A DNA stretch of 60,001 nucleotides, from NCBI GenBank assembly GCA_949502025.1, contig CATBCG010000031.1, positions 1 through 60,001 on the forward strand. Direction: 5' to 3'. The notes beneath the pieces were generated by a model. The model was not told the DNA's origin. It searched no databases and saw only the letters and a list, made by a program, of their open reading frames with translations. How positions within the stretch are numbered: the stretch's first letter is position 1; every line of letters begins with the position of its first letter. Source of the DNA: MGBC131033 sp910585655 (GTDB lineage: Bacteria > Bacillota > Clostridia > Lachnospirales > Lachnospiraceae). Positions 24,874 to 33,392 of the stretch are shown piece by piece. A program made the position numbers and the translations under genes.

Positions 24874-25881
24874 ATGGAAGTTTGGGAAAGGATCGTAAAG
24901 GAGTGCGGATTGGGCTTGCTGGCAGGGGTTCCTGGGCGAGTGACAGGCGGTTATCAGCATAAGATGTATCGGCTGGAAACATCTTCCGGAACGTATGCGG
25001 TAAAGCTGTTGAATCCTATGATTATGAAGCGTGCAGATGCAATGGAAAATTACCGGCGTGCAGAGCAGTTGGAGCAGACGTTAGAGGCGCATGGTATTCC
25101 GCTTGTCCCAGCCTTGGAGCGAAACGGGCAGCGTATGCAGCAGATAGACGGGCAGTATTATTATATATTTCCATGGATAGAGGGAAAGACTGCCGGTTGG
25201 CAGGAAATTACGGTAGAGCAGTGCCGGACGGCAGGGAGGCTCCTTGCCAGAATACATAAAATAGAGATAAAAACCTTGGATAAAAGAGAGTTTGAACCAG
25301 AGCCAGAGAATGCGGATAATGATATTGTCTTAGCAGAAGAAAAATGCCCGGAGTTAGCGGCTGCCCTAAAGCAAGTGCAGCCGATTCTGGTAAAAGCAAG
25401 GAAAGAATATGCGGCTGCCAGAAAGCAGCTTCCTCCTGTTATCAGCATTTGCAACGGGGATATGGACAGTAAAAATGTACTATGGGAGAATGGGAAGCCA
25501 TTGTTAATTGATTTGGAATGTCTGGACTATGGAAATCCTTTCTGGGAAACGTTTCAGCTAGCGTTAAGCTGGGCAGGCGGTACGGTATGTGAGTTGGATT
25601 ATTTCAGGTTAAAGGAATTTTTGAAGGCTTATGAGGAGGAAGGTAAAGAGACTTTTTCGGAATATCTTTCAGGCAGGACGATTGACTGGAGAGAACTGTA
25701 TGGAGCAGGCTTTTCCTGGCTGGATTGGCTGGATTATAACGTAAGGCGGGCTTTGGGAATAGAATGTGAGGACGAGGCGGAGCGTCAGCTTGGGTGCTTG
25801 GAGGCAAAGAAGACACTGGAACGGATTGTGTATTATGCTGCGGTTCGGGAGGAGCTTTTGGAGGAACTGACACGGAAATAG
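24874..25881 (+). CDS. Aminoglycoside/choline-kinase-like phosphotransferase (APH family)
   Basis: The 335-residue protein has an APH fold. The N-terminal lobe has GGYQHKMYRLETSSGTYAVKLL, the middle has YYYIFPWIEGKTAG, the catalytic loop is CNGDMDSKNVLW, where the usual H-G-D begins N-G-D, and the metal-binding aspartate lies in LLIDLECLDYGNPFWE. Members phosphorylate hydroxyls of small molecules such as aminoglycosides, choline, homoserine or macrolides; the substrate is not evident. The start at 24874 follows AAAGGAG by 8 bases; an alternative ATG at 24823 has a weaker site. It lies 55 bases after the barstar-GNAT gene and 36 before another GNAT, so they may form one operon. Confidence 0.8.
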   Translation: MEVWERIVKECGLGLLAGVPGRVTGGYQHKMYRLETSSGTYAVKLLNPMIMKRADAMENYRRAEQLEQTLEAHGIPLVPALERNGQRMQQIDGQYYYIFPWIEGKTAGWQEITVEQCRTAGRLLARIHKIEIKTLDKREFEPEPENADNDIVLAEEKCPELAAALKQVQPILVKARKEYAAARKQLPPVISICNGDMDSKNVLWENGKPLLIDLECLDYGNPFWETFQLALSWAGGTVCELDYFRLKEFLKAYEEEGKETFSEYLSGRTIDWRELYGAGFSWLDWLDYNVRRALGIECEDEAERQLGCLEAKKTLERIVYYAAVREELLEELTRK

Positions 25882-25917
25882 GAGATAACATATAAAAAGC
25901 AAGAAAGGGAAAAGCCC

Positions 25918-26469
25918 ATGATATCATTAGAAACAAAACGTCTGATTTTAAGAGATTATCAAGAAGCAGATCTGCAGGTCTATTATAAGTTAAAGAGCGA
26001 TCCTAAAACGATGTATTATTTACAGGATATTATGTTGCGTTCGAGGCAGGAGGCGGAAGAGGATTTTGCCAGGGTATTAAGCGATCAGAAAAGCAGGGAG
26101 CGGCAGTTTTATTTTTTGCATATGGAGAGAAAAGAAGATGGGGAACAGATTGGCAGTATCGGTTATACCGTGACTGCTGACGTACCGGTTGGGAAGCTGG
26201 TTCATCTGGGTTATTTTACGTATCCGCAGTTTTGGGGACAGGGTTATACGACAGAGGCTTTGAAGCGGATATTGAAATTTGCTTTTTTAGAAAACGGGGT
26301 TTACCGAGTGACGACGGGGTGTTTGACAGAAAATGTCGGTTCCGAGCGTGTGATGCAAAAGTGCGGGCTGGTGAAAGAAGCCGAACATGTAGATTGGGAA
26401 TGGCACGATGGTCAGATGAAAACGAGGATGGAATACCGAATGCTGCGAGGGGAATATAACGATTTTTAA
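25918..26469 (+). CDS. GNAT-family N-acetyltransferase (RimJ/RimL-like)
   Basis: The 183-residue protein begins with the RimJ/RimL-type opening ISLETKRLILRDYQEADLQ and has the acetyl-CoA region YPQFWGQGYTTEALKRILKF and the conserved NVGSERVMQKCGL turn. It transfers an acetyl group to an amine: a protein N-terminus, an antibiotic or a small metabolite. The phosphotransferase gene lies just upstream and the next gene 16 bases downstream, suggesting one transcript. Confidence 0.85.
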   Translation: MISLETKRLILRDYQEADLQVYYKLKSDPKTMYYLQDIMLRSRQEAEEDFARVLSDQKSRERQFYFLHMERKEDGEQIGSIGYTVTADVPVGKLVHLGYFTYPQFWGQGYTTEALKRILKFAFLENGVYRVTTGCLTENVGSERVMQKCGLVKEAEHVDWEWHDGQMKTRMEYRMLRGEYNDF

Positions 26470-26485
26470 GAGGGAGGAATCGGAT

Positions 26486-26989
26486 ATGCCGGAAATTTAT
26501 ATAAAAGGAAATTATTGGGGCAATTATATAGGGGAAACGGACGACAGTCTGACCTTGGTGGAATATTTGGCAGGAAAGGAAAAGAAGGAAATCTCATTAA
26601 GGGAGATTTTTTCAGACTTTGGTCTGGATAAGCTGCAGGGGGATTTTCGCCATCCGGAGATTTCCTTGTCAACGACCGTACATCCGGAAGGCTGGGAAAT
26701 AAGTATGGCGTATGCGATTGATTTCATTACAGATCTGGCGGCGCTCCTTTTGGAATGCAAGATAAATGGAAGGATTGATCTGTGCGATCTGATTGAGGAG
26801 GATTTGGAGACTTCTGTATGGGAGGTTTGTATTACAGCTACCTCAGAGGAACATAGGCTGATAAATCAGACCCTTCAGGATTTTGCCGCTCATCCGCTGG
26901 AATATGATTTGAGCGAGATGTGTCAGGAGGAAAGTATGCTGGAAATGGCAGAGGTGTGCGAGAGGATGAGGAAGGAACTATATGGATGA
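26486..26989 (+). CDS. Hypothetical acidic protein, 167 residues
   Basis: No family is recognised. The ATG follows GAGGGAGG. The protein is soluble, acidic and without a signal peptide. The N-terminal third is strand-rich (PEIYIKGNYWGNYIGETDDS), the middle holds a repeated W/I segment (HPEGWEISMAYAIDFITDLA), and the C-terminus is helical with E and M (EMCQEESMLEMAEVCERMRK). Its place close behind the GNAT gene suggests co-transcription. Size and acidity resemble immunity proteins of polymorphic toxin loci, but no toxin is adjacent and this is a guess. Confidence 0.65.
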   Translation: MPEIYIKGNYWGNYIGETDDSLTLVEYLAGKEKKEISLREIFSDFGLDKLQGDFRHPEISLSTTVHPEGWEISMAYAIDFITDLAALLLECKINGRIDLCDLIEEDLETSVWEVCITATSEEHRLINQTLQDFAAHPLEYDLSEMCQEESMLEMAEVCERMRKELYG

Positions 26990-27043
26990 GTTCTTGACTT
27001 TAGGCATATTGAATCATGGGACAATCATAAGGAGGCGAATAAC

Positions 27044-29128
27044 ATGGAATTTACAGAAATAAGAACCCATCTGGCAAAACATTTTAAAAGCATGGTTGCA
27101 GAAGCGGATTGTCTGTTTGAAGTAAATCTGGATAAAGAAGAGCTTTGGAATACCTATTTAGACAGCTTCCCGCCTGGGACGAATGAGATTTACCGGGAAC
27201 GCAGAGAACATGACTGTAGCTGCTGCCGTCAGTTTATCAAAACGATTGGTCATACCGTAGCCGTAAAGGATGGCAAGTTGATGACGCTATGGGATGTTCA
27301 GACAGACGATACTACATACCAGCCGGTAATGGACGCGCTTTCGACATTTGTCAGATCCCATACGATATCAGATGTGTATGTAAGTAAGTTAGCGCAAATC
27401 GGTACGCCGAAAACTTATGAGGAGCAGGAGGGCGGAAAAGTAAAGGAATGGCAGCATTTTTACCTGGATTTACCGCAGAACCTAGTGGACACCTCAGCGC
27501 GTTCCAAAAACGATATCAAGGGAAGCTTTCGGGATACAAGACAAGTCTTTTGGCGTTCCTTAGAGGAAATTTCAGAGGATAGTCTGTTGACCGTATTAGA
27601 ACTAATTGACTCAAATACCCTTTACCGCGGCGCAGAGTGGAAAAAGGTGTTAAAGGAATTTTTAGGTTACAAAAGAAAGTATGACAGTCTTTCCGGAGAA
27701 AGGGAGCGTGAGCTTGCACTCTGGGAATGGTCAGTTAAGGTAGGAATTGCCATTGGGCGTATCCGCAACCACAGTATCGGTACTTTGCTGGTCAACATCA
27801 GCGAGGGTATGGATTTGGATATCGCGGTACGGAAGTATGAGCAGATTATGGCTCCCGTCAATTACAAACGCCCGAAGGCGATTTTTACCAAAAAGATGTT
27901 AGAGGAAGCGAAGAAGACGATAGAGGCTTTAGGTTATACGGAGTCTTTGGGCAGGCGATATGCTACGTTAGATGATATCACAGTCAACCATATCCTTTTT
28001 TCCAACAAGGATGCGGCAAAAAGACTTCGTAGGACGGATTCTGCCGGGGGCGAGGGGCTGGATGCTATTTTCGGGGAGCTGGAAAGGAAAGCGACTGTAA
28101 ATCCAAAGAAGTTTTCCAGGATAGAGGAGATTCCGATCGAGACGTTTATATCCAATGTGCTTCCGACTGCTTCGGAATTAGAGGTGTATCTGGAATATCA
28201 GCATATTCATCATATGGTATCGCTGATCGCTCCAAAAAACCGGGAATCCAAAACGATGTTTCGCTGGGGCAACAATTTTAGCTGGGCGTATTCCGGCAAT
28301 CTGACAGACAGCATGAAGGAACGGGTAAAGGCGGCGGGAGGTCGGGTAGACGGGGACTTGCGTTTTTCGATTCAGTGGAATGACGGCGATTATAACCCGA
28401 ATGATTTTGATGCTCATTGTATAGAACCGGGCGGATATGAAATCTATTATCCGAATAAACAGAAATATTCTCCATGTAAAGGAATTCTTGACGTAGATAT
28501 CATTCAGCCTGCCCTCAATGTCGTGTCAGTAGAAAATATTACCTACGATAGCCGTACAAAAATGAAAAACGGAACGTATCGCTTTTTTGTCCATTGCTAC
28601 AGCAATCGGGGCGGTCGGGACGGCTTTGCAGCCGAGGTAGAATTTGACGGGCAGATTCATTCCTTTGCCTACGACCGGGAGCTGCCGCAGGATGTGAAAA
28701 TCCCGGTAGCAGAGGTGACGTTAAAGGATGGAGTTTTTACGATTAAGGAACTGCTTTCCGCCGACGTATCTTCAAGGGAACTTTGGAACCTGCATACGAA
28801 CGAATTTGTGCCGGTATCAGTGGTGATGTATTCCCCGAATTATTGGCAGGAGCAGGACGGCGACGGGATGGATACCTTTGGAAACAGGCACTATTTCTTT
28901 ATGTTAAAGGACTGTATCAACCCAGAGCAGCCAAACGGCTTTTACAATGAATTTCTAAAAGCAGAGTTGGCAGAACATAAGCGGGTATTTGAGGCGCTTG
29001 GCTCTCAGATGAAGGTTGCGGAAACCGCCGACCAGCTCTCCGGTCTCGGCTTTTCCTCAACTCAACGCGCCGAACTGATTGTCAAGGTAAAGGGAAAAAC
29101 CGAACGGGTAATGAAAGTAAAATTTTAA
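27044..29128 (+). CDS. Large uncharacterised protein with C-terminal YfaP/DUF2135-like domain
   Basis: This 694-residue soluble protein has three visible parts. The first 150 residues include a cysteine cluster, HDCSCCRQFIKTIG, likely metal-binding. A long helical middle (about 180-430) is rich in K, E and R. The C-terminal region (about 440-560) contains LRFSIQWNDGDYNPNDFDAH with a D-x-D-x-H type turn and KNGTYRFFVHCYSNRGG, which recall the DUF2135/YfaP or TerD-like beta-sandwich that binds metal. A last segment, NGFYNEFLKAELAEHKRVFE, is helical. No catalytic residues are evident. It is followed by a coiled-coil protein gene and probably forms a two-gene unit with it. The pair has the look of phage- or plasmid-derived genes (impression only). 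GGAGGCG precedes the ATG. Confidence 0.7.
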   Translation: MEFTEIRTHLAKHFKSMVAEADCLFEVNLDKEELWNTYLDSFPPGTNEIYRERREHDCSCCRQFIKTIGHTVAVKDGKLMTLWDVQTDDTTYQPVMDALSTFVRSHTISDVYVSKLAQIGTPKTYEEQEGGKVKEWQHFYLDLPQNLVDTSARSKNDIKGSFRDTRQVFWRSLEEISEDSLLTVLELIDSNTLYRGAEWKKVLKEFLGYKRKYDSLSGERERELALWEWSVKVGIAIGRIRNHSIGTLLVNISEGMDLDIAVRKYEQIMAPVNYKRPKAIFTKKMLEEAKKTIEALGYTESLGRRYATLDDITVNHILFSNKDAAKRLRRTDSAGGEGLDAIFGELERKATVNPKKFSRIEEIPIETFISNVLPTASELEVYLEYQHIHHMVSLIAPKNRESKTMFRWGNNFSWAYSGNLTDSMKERVKAAGGRVDGDLRFSIQWNDGDYNPNDFDAHCIEPGGYEIYYPNKQKYSPCKGILDVDIIQPALNVVSVENITYDSRTKMKNGTYRFFVHCYSNRGGRDGFAAEVEFDGQIHSFAYDRELPQDVKIPVAEVTLKDGVFTIKELLSADVSSRELWNLHTNEFVPVSVVMYSPNYWQEQDGDGMDTFGNRHYFFMLKDCINPEQPNGFYNEFLKAELAEHKRVFEALGSQMKVAETADQLSGLGFSSTQRAELIVKVKGKTERVMKVKF

Positions 29129-29134
29129 AATACA

Positions 29135-29201
29135 CGGAACTCAAAATTACAGTGGAATTCTGGAGAAGGTACCTTAGGAAGAATTCCGCGGAACTCAAAA
29201 T
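29135..29201. repeat. Direct repeat CGGAACTCAAAAT around a hairpin
   Basis: Two identical 13-mers (29135-29147 and 29189-29201) flank a hairpin whose arms are GTGGAATTCT and AGAATTCCGC around an AAGGTACCTT palindrome. The right copy leads into the TAGGAG ribosome site of the next gene. The boundaries resemble those of the hairpin at 8719-8807. Confidence 0.6.
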
Positions 29202-29214
29202 AGGAGATGAAAAA

Positions 29215-29610
29215 ATGTCGATAGAAGTTATATTTGAATATGCAACACGGAAAAAGCTGCGTTTTTCGTATAAGGGAAGTATTTCAACAGAAGATTTGTG
29301 GGATTTATCCCTGGAGGAGTTAGACCGGATTTTTAAGGGTTTAAACGCTAAGGTGAAGCAGAGCCAGGAAGAGAGCCTGCTCGAAAAGAAAGAAAAGAGC
29401 GAGGAAGAAGAACGACTGGAAGTACAAATCGCAGTCGTCCGGCGGATTGTGGAGGTCAAGCTGGAGGAACAGGAAGCGAAAAAGAAAGAAGCCGATCGGA
29501 AGGCGCAGAAGCAGAAGCTGATGGCGATGATTGCAGAAAAACAGGACGAAGCGTTGAAGAAGAGTTCTATAGAGGAACTGGAAAAAATGTTGGCAGAGCT
29601 GGGAGAGTAA
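29215..29610 (+). CDS. Coiled-coil hypothetical protein, 131 residues
   Basis: The start at 29215 follows ATAGGAG; an in-frame extension to 29152 reads through the hairpin repeat and is unlikely. Residues 1-45 are strand-rich and conserved-looking (FEYATRKKLRFSYKGSIST, EDLWDLSLEELDRIF). The rest is a charged coiled coil rich in E and K (QSQEESLLEKKEKSEEEE). Proteins of this form are, to my recollection, encoded by phages of Firmicutes next to structural or replication genes. It is paired with the 694-residue gene and ended by a strong terminator. No function can be assigned. Confidence 0.7.
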   Translation: MSIEVIFEYATRKKLRFSYKGSISTEDLWDLSLEELDRIFKGLNAKVKQSQEESLLEKKEKSEEEERLEVQIAVVRRIVEVKLEEQEAKKKEADRKAQKQKLMAMIAEKQDEALKKSSIEELEKMLAELGE

Positions 29611-29628
29611 GCGCAGATAAAGGAAAAG

Positions 29629-29676
29629 CAGGTAGAGCCGCTGGCGGGAAGCGTCGGCGACTCTACCTGTTTTTTT
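29629..29676 (+). terminator. Strong terminator after the coiled-coil gene
   Basis: CAGGTAGAG pairs with CTCTACCTG, with further pairing inside the loop, and is followed by seven T residues. It also sits at the 3' end of the convergent lipoprotein gene. Confidence 0.8.
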
Positions 29677-30253
29677 AGGGTTCTTTATGTTCAGGGTTCC
29701 AGCGATATTCAATCGAAATGACCAGTTGACTCTTGGTTAAAAATGCCAGTTCCATTTCCCCCTTTGCGTAGCGGTACTCTCCGGATTCCGGATCGGATTC
29801 TCCATATTCCGCTAACAATTCCTCTACGGTCGAACCAATATAAATTCCTTCCGCTGTAGTAAAGGAATCGTCTGTTAAGCGAATTAGAGTGAGGATAGCC
29901 TGCTCCTGCTTCTCTTCGAGGGAAACGGTTAATTCAAATCCACTATAGGTATAGATTTGATCCATTCCGGCAAGGGCGCAGCTAGGAGCTTCATAATAAG
30001 AAAGCGGTTCCCCTAGCTGTTCTATGGCGGAAGAAGGCTCCATACCAGGGTAGAGAAGAATGGTTTCCTGATTTTTCGGGCTGCGGCAGGAAAAGAGGTA
30101 GTGGGTTTCTTCCGGGTTGGCTTCTTTGGAAGGAAGCTCCTGTTCGTTTTCATCTCCGGTATCCTCGCCGCTTGGCTTGCTGCAGCCAGAAAACAGGGCA
30201 GTAGTAAGCAATAAGGCAAATAGCGTCATATATAAAAGAAATTGTTTCATCAT
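29675..30253 (-). CDS. Lipoprotein of the Dlt-like operon, unknown function
   Basis: The 192-residue product starts at the ATG at 30253, preceded by GAAAGG; a longer frame has no signal peptide at its front. The signal ends in the lipobox LFSGC and is followed by an acidic linker. The mature part has YPGMEPSSAIEQLGEPLSYY, VSLEEKQEQAILTLIRLTDD and TVEELLAEYGESD, resembling small extracellular domains that measure or bind a ligand. It starts about 40 bases after the SGNH gene and so is likely the last gene of that operon. Confidence 0.75.
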   Translation of the reverse strand: MMKQFLLYMTLFALLLTTALFSGCSKPSGEDTGDENEQELPSKEANPEETHYLFSCRSPKNQETILLYPGMEPSSAIEQLGEPLSYYEAPSCALAGMDQIYTYSGFELTVSLEEKQEQAILTLIRLTDDSFTTAEGIYIGSTVEELLAEYGESDPESGEYRYAKGEMELAFLTKSQLVISIEYRWNPEHKEP

Positions 30254-30294
30254 GTGATTCCTTTCTAAGCAAAATCCGACCGCGCTCACAGGCA

Positions 30295-31251
30295 TTAAAC
30301 GCCGTCTTGTAGTTCTTTTAGACACCGGGCAAAATACCGCGTCAGTTTTTCCGCTCCGGCGCGGTTTAAATGCAGTCCGGCGTCATACGTATCCGTCTGA
30401 AAATCAAGTCCGATCTCCGGTATCGCTTCTAAAAAATTAAAATAGGGCAAATCATAGCGTTTGGCATAAGCCTCGATCTGCTCTTCCCATTCCGGATACC
30501 AGTAGGGATAGAGCGAAGGAGCCTTGACTAATATCAAGGAAATTCCTTCTTGTTCACAAAGTATCCGCATCCGATCCAGATAGTCGTAGCAACGCTTTGG
30601 AAACTGGTAATCAGCCAAGGGCTTGCCCTCCGGGATTTGCCCGGCTGGCTTTACTCCCTCCTGGGGTAGATAGCCCTGTTCGGATACCGGGCGGGTGCCA
30701 AAGAGACAGGTAACGTCCTCTTCCGTCAGTTCTGACCATCGATCATGATAACGGAGCAGCGGAAACAGATAGCTTAGTAATGATTCGTCCGGATTCCTGG
30801 AAGCCAGGACAGAGCGCAGCTTACTGGCTGACCAGCGCATCCCGTCTAAGGTCATACGATTGTATTCCTCTTTTACCGGATCACCATATTGCATCGCCAG
30901 TACATTAAAAACAAAAATATCCGGCGTTTCGTAAGACAACGTTTCTTCCATCAGATAATAAGACTGCCAGATCCGTTGGCTGGCGCTTCCGCGGATAAAA
31001 GAGGAAAGTCCGCTTTCCTCCTCAAGAACTGTCGGCGAAAAGCTTTCGTACACTTCACAGTCTCCGAAAAACACAATGTCGTGCGTTTTTGAAGAAGCAT
31101 AATATTCACGAATTAAAGCTCCTTCTAACAGGCTTGACTGGTATTTCGGCATCACAAGCCGCTGCAGTAAAAAGAACAATCCAAAGGAGGCGGTGAAAAA
31201 AAGAAGCCAGCCAACCCATTTTTTTCCAGAAGCGGCAGATTGCTTTTTCAT
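30295..31251 (-). CDS. Membrane-anchored SGNH/DltD-like protein with cysteine in the nucleophile position
   Basis: The 318-residue protein has one N-terminal helix (about 13-30) and an extracellular SGNH-type domain. Block I reads VFFGDCEVYESFSP, so the usual serine of the GDS motif is C65. Block V reads DAGLHLNRAGAEK with D290 and H294. DltD-like and AlgX-like partners of MBOAT acyltransferases finish or edit the transfer of acyl or D-alanyl groups to cell-wall polymers. The serine-to-cysteine change may alter or abolish hydrolysis. The start overlaps the MBOAT stop by one base (shared A of TGATG), showing coupling. Confidence 0.8.
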   Translation of the reverse strand: MKKQSAASGKKWVGWLLFFTASFGLFFLLQRLVMPKYQSSLLEGALIREYYASSKTHDIVFFGDCEVYESFSPTVLEEESGLSSFIRGSASQRIWQSYYLMEETLSYETPDIFVFNVLAMQYGDPVKEEYNRMTLDGMRWSASKLRSVLASRNPDESLLSYLFPLLRYHDRWSELTEEDVTCLFGTRPVSEQGYLPQEGVKPAGQIPEGKPLADYQFPKRCYDYLDRMRILCEQEGISLILVKAPSLYPYWYPEWEEQIEAYAKRYDLPYFNFLEAIPEIGLDFQTDTYDAGLHLNRAGAEKLTRYFARCLKELQDGV

Positions 31252-32753
31252 CAGACAAATCCTCCATAAATAAAGCCGCTGGCATCATAGCCCTGCCCAT
31301 AGACGCCGAATAAAAGAGTGGCAAGCAGCAGCAGGACGCAGCCGCTAGGATACAGCCAATAAGTAAAAGCCGTAGAGTGTATGTTTTGGCGATCATACCA
31401 GCAAAGGAGCCGCCGAATCAGCAAATATCCGGCGAAACAAATCAACAGCAACAGCACGTCTGCTCTCGTCAGACCAGGAAGCAATCCGCCCTGCCAGAAA
31501 GGCTTTGTAAAAACAGAGGCAAGCTGCCTGCCTGCCGTGCGGATATCCGGATAGCAGTCCAGAGAGCGGAGCAGGGAAGTAAGAAGAAAAATACGTGCCA
31601 TCTGCAGGAACGGAAGAAAGCGACTTAGGAAAGATACCGACTGCCTCTTCTGACGGGTTTCCACACTTTGCGGTAAAAGCAAAATCCCTCCGTTTAACAG
31701 TCCCCAAAGGAGAAAACGAGGTTCCAGACCATGCCAGAGCCCGGTCAGGCTCCAGGTCAACAGGGTAGCGATCCAGACAGAAAGCTGTTTGACAGGCAGA
31801 CGAGTTTTGACCGTTCCAGCCGTGTGAAAACGGGAAAGGAAGCCTGCCGCCGACAGAGTAATCGGATAAAATATATAATCCCGGAACCAGCTTCCTAGGC
31901 TGATATGCCAGCGCCGCCAATAATCCGCAAGGCTGCGAGCCTGGAATGGATGGTTAAAATTTTCCGGCAGAGAAAAGCCCAGGCAGCGAGCCACTCCAAG
32001 CGCGATATCAATACCTCCGGTAAAATCCGCATAAAGCTGTATTGTATAGGCAAAGAGACCAAGCAGCACATACCCTCCCTGGTAAATGTCGGGCTGGCGG
32101 AAAAGAATCGTCGTCATCAAGGCAATCCGATCGGCAATGACCAGCTTTTTAAAAGCGCCCCAAACGATCCGTCCAACCCCTCTTTTCCAACCGGAAAAAT
32201 GCTCGTCGGGCATTCTATCTGGTACTTTTGCAGGTATAGAGGCTGGGGCAGGCATCGTCGTAGAGGCGGAAGAAGGAGATATAAAATGTACAATCTGTTT
32301 CCGAAACTCCCCATAACGGCAAATCGGTCCCTGGATGGAAAGCGGGAAAAAAGAAAGAAAGAGCAGAATATAAAGCGGGTTTGTTTCCGCCGGATATGCC
32401 CGAGCCTTAACATCAAACAAATAGCCAATCGCCTGCAGGGAATAAAAGGAAATCCCCAGGATAAAAACGCCCGACCATTTCTGCATCAACCAAATGGCAA
32501 GAAGCAGAAAAATGACAATGGAAACCGGAAGCGCCGGACGTTTACTGCGCCCGGCAAGAACTCCTCCGAACCAGGTCAGTCCCGATGCAAGAAGAACAGC
32601 GACCAGGGCAGACAGAGAAGAGGCATAGCCAAAACAGGCATAGAAAAACAGACCGAAGAGCAGCAGCAGTCCCAGCCTGATATGCCCGGTGATAAATTGT
32701 CTCCTTTGCTCTGATACCATAAAAGCCAGCCTTTCCTTAGCGTAGTTGTTCAA
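31251..32753 (-). CDS. MBOAT-family O-acyltransferase (DltB/AlgI-like)
   Basis: The 500-residue membrane protein has about eleven helices and the family motifs SLADYWRRWHISLGSWFRDY and TGLWHGLEPRFLLWG, the latter with the conserved catalytic histidine. MBOAT proteins move acyl groups from a cytosolic carrier across the membrane. Here the carrier protein gene overlaps its start by 22 bases, as in dlt operons where DltB takes D-alanine from DltC. The likely acceptor is teichoic acid or another wall polymer (inference). An insertion of about 30 residues rich in P, A and S follows the QIVHF segment. Confidence 0.87.
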   Translation of the reverse strand: MNNYAKERLAFMVSEQRRQFITGHIRLGLLLLFGLFFYACFGYASSLSALVAVLLASGLTWFGGVLAGRSKRPALPVSIVIFLLLAIWLMQKWSGVFILGISFYSLQAIGYLFDVKARAYPAETNPLYILLFLSFFPLSIQGPICRYGEFRKQIVHFISPSSASTTMPAPASIPAKVPDRMPDEHFSGWKRGVGRIVWGAFKKLVIADRIALMTTILFRQPDIYQGGYVLLGLFAYTIQLYADFTGGIDIALGVARCLGFSLPENFNHPFQARSLADYWRRWHISLGSWFRDYIFYPITLSAAGFLSRFHTAGTVKTRLPVKQLSVWIATLLTWSLTGLWHGLEPRFLLWGLLNGGILLLPQSVETRQKRQSVSFLSRFLPFLQMARIFLLTSLLRSLDCYPDIRTAGRQLASVFTKPFWQGGLLPGLTRADVLLLLICFAGYLLIRRLLCWYDRQNIHSTAFTYWLYPSGCVLLLLATLLFGVYGQGYDASGFIYGGFV

Positions 32754-32958
32754 TCAGTTGATAAATCGTCTCCGCCCGGTCAAAATGCTCTGGTCGGATT
32801 GCCGAGGCAGGAATTTTTACACCAAAGGTTTCCCGGATTGCTAAAATCAGGCTGACCAAATCAAAGGAATCCAGCAGGTGGTTCGTCAAAAGCCCGTCCT
32901 CCTGTCTAAAATCAATATCATCATGCAGCTCTTCTAAAAGCTGAAGCAAAGTTTCCAT
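32737..32958 (-). CDS. Acyl/D-alanyl carrier protein (DltC-like)
   Basis: The 73-residue carrier protein has the attachment motif LLDSFDLVSL with S31 for the 4'-phosphopantetheine arm and helical flanks typical of the family. Genomic order (ligase, carrier, MBOAT, SGNH) matches dltA-C-B-D, so it probably carries D-alanine or a similar acyl group activated by the ligase at 34298-35917. AAAGGAG precedes the ATG. The 49-bp repeat upstream supplies a promoter. Confidence 0.85.
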   Translation of the reverse strand: METLLQLLEELHDDIDFRQEDGLLTNHLLDSFDLVSLILAIRETFGVKIPASAIRPEHFDRAETIYQLIEQLR

Positions 32959-32995
32959 CCAAAAAGCTCCTTTCGCCTTATTATTTAAAAAGATA

Positions 32996-33044
32996 CATGC
33001 CCTTTATTATTCCACATCTTCCCCCTGATTTCAAGTGCGAAAAA
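32996..33044. repeat. 49-bp direct repeat, left copy, with promoter
   Basis: This stretch is identical over 49 bp to 34248-34296. On the minus strand it contains TTGAAA (33029-33034) and AATAAT (33006-33011) 17 bases apart, a near-consensus promoter pointing at the carrier-protein gene. The two copies bracket the HipA-like gene pair. Confidence 0.9.
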
Positions 33045-33050
33045 CAGCCG

Positions 33051-33392
33051 TTACAACTCCTCAATATAACATTCGTCCTGGCAGGAACGCCCCTGATTTT
33101 TAATGAGAAATAAATATTCATCATAAGCTTCCATATGATTTTCACGCAGAATCTGTCCGATATTTTGCCGACTGCTTGGAACGATACGATCCCTTACCCA
33201 ACGCATACTCCATTCCGGGTCGATATGCCGTATTCCTTTCTCTAAAAAAAGACTCATAAGGAAGGGGGCTTCTAATTCTGTGACATTTTCTGGGATATCA
33301 ATCGTAAATTCTTTTTTCTCTTCATCATAATTAAGAATAGATAAAATTTTATGCTCCTTATCCGTTAACCGTTTGATTGCGTATCTTTTCAT
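33051..33392 (-). CDS. Small partner of the HipA-like kinase, 113 residues
   Basis: The protein starts in the last 35 bases of the kinase gene, with AAGGTGG before its ATG. Its second half has RDRIVPSSRQNIGQILREN and a YDEYLFLIKNQGRS segment. This arrangement (R-x-x-V-P-x-S-R, then a helical end) resembles, from memory, the small domain that accompanies or is fused to some HipA-like kinases. It may be an antitoxin, adaptor or substrate-binding part. It lies entirely inside the cassette bounded by 49-bp repeats. The base composition is lower in GC than the operon around it. Confidence 0.65.
   Translation of the reverse strand: MKRYAIKRLTDKEHKILSILNYDEEKKEFTIDIPENVTELEAPFLMSLFLEKGIRHIDPEWSMRWVRDRIVPSSRQNIGQILRENHMEAYDEYLFLIKNQGRSCQDECYIEEL

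Noticed and set aside
31905..32714. A 269-codon open frame on the plus strand opposite the MBOAT gene
   Set aside because: It is rich in R, K and Q with no domain, has no ribosome site, and mirrors the codon bias of the clear acyltransferase on the other strand.
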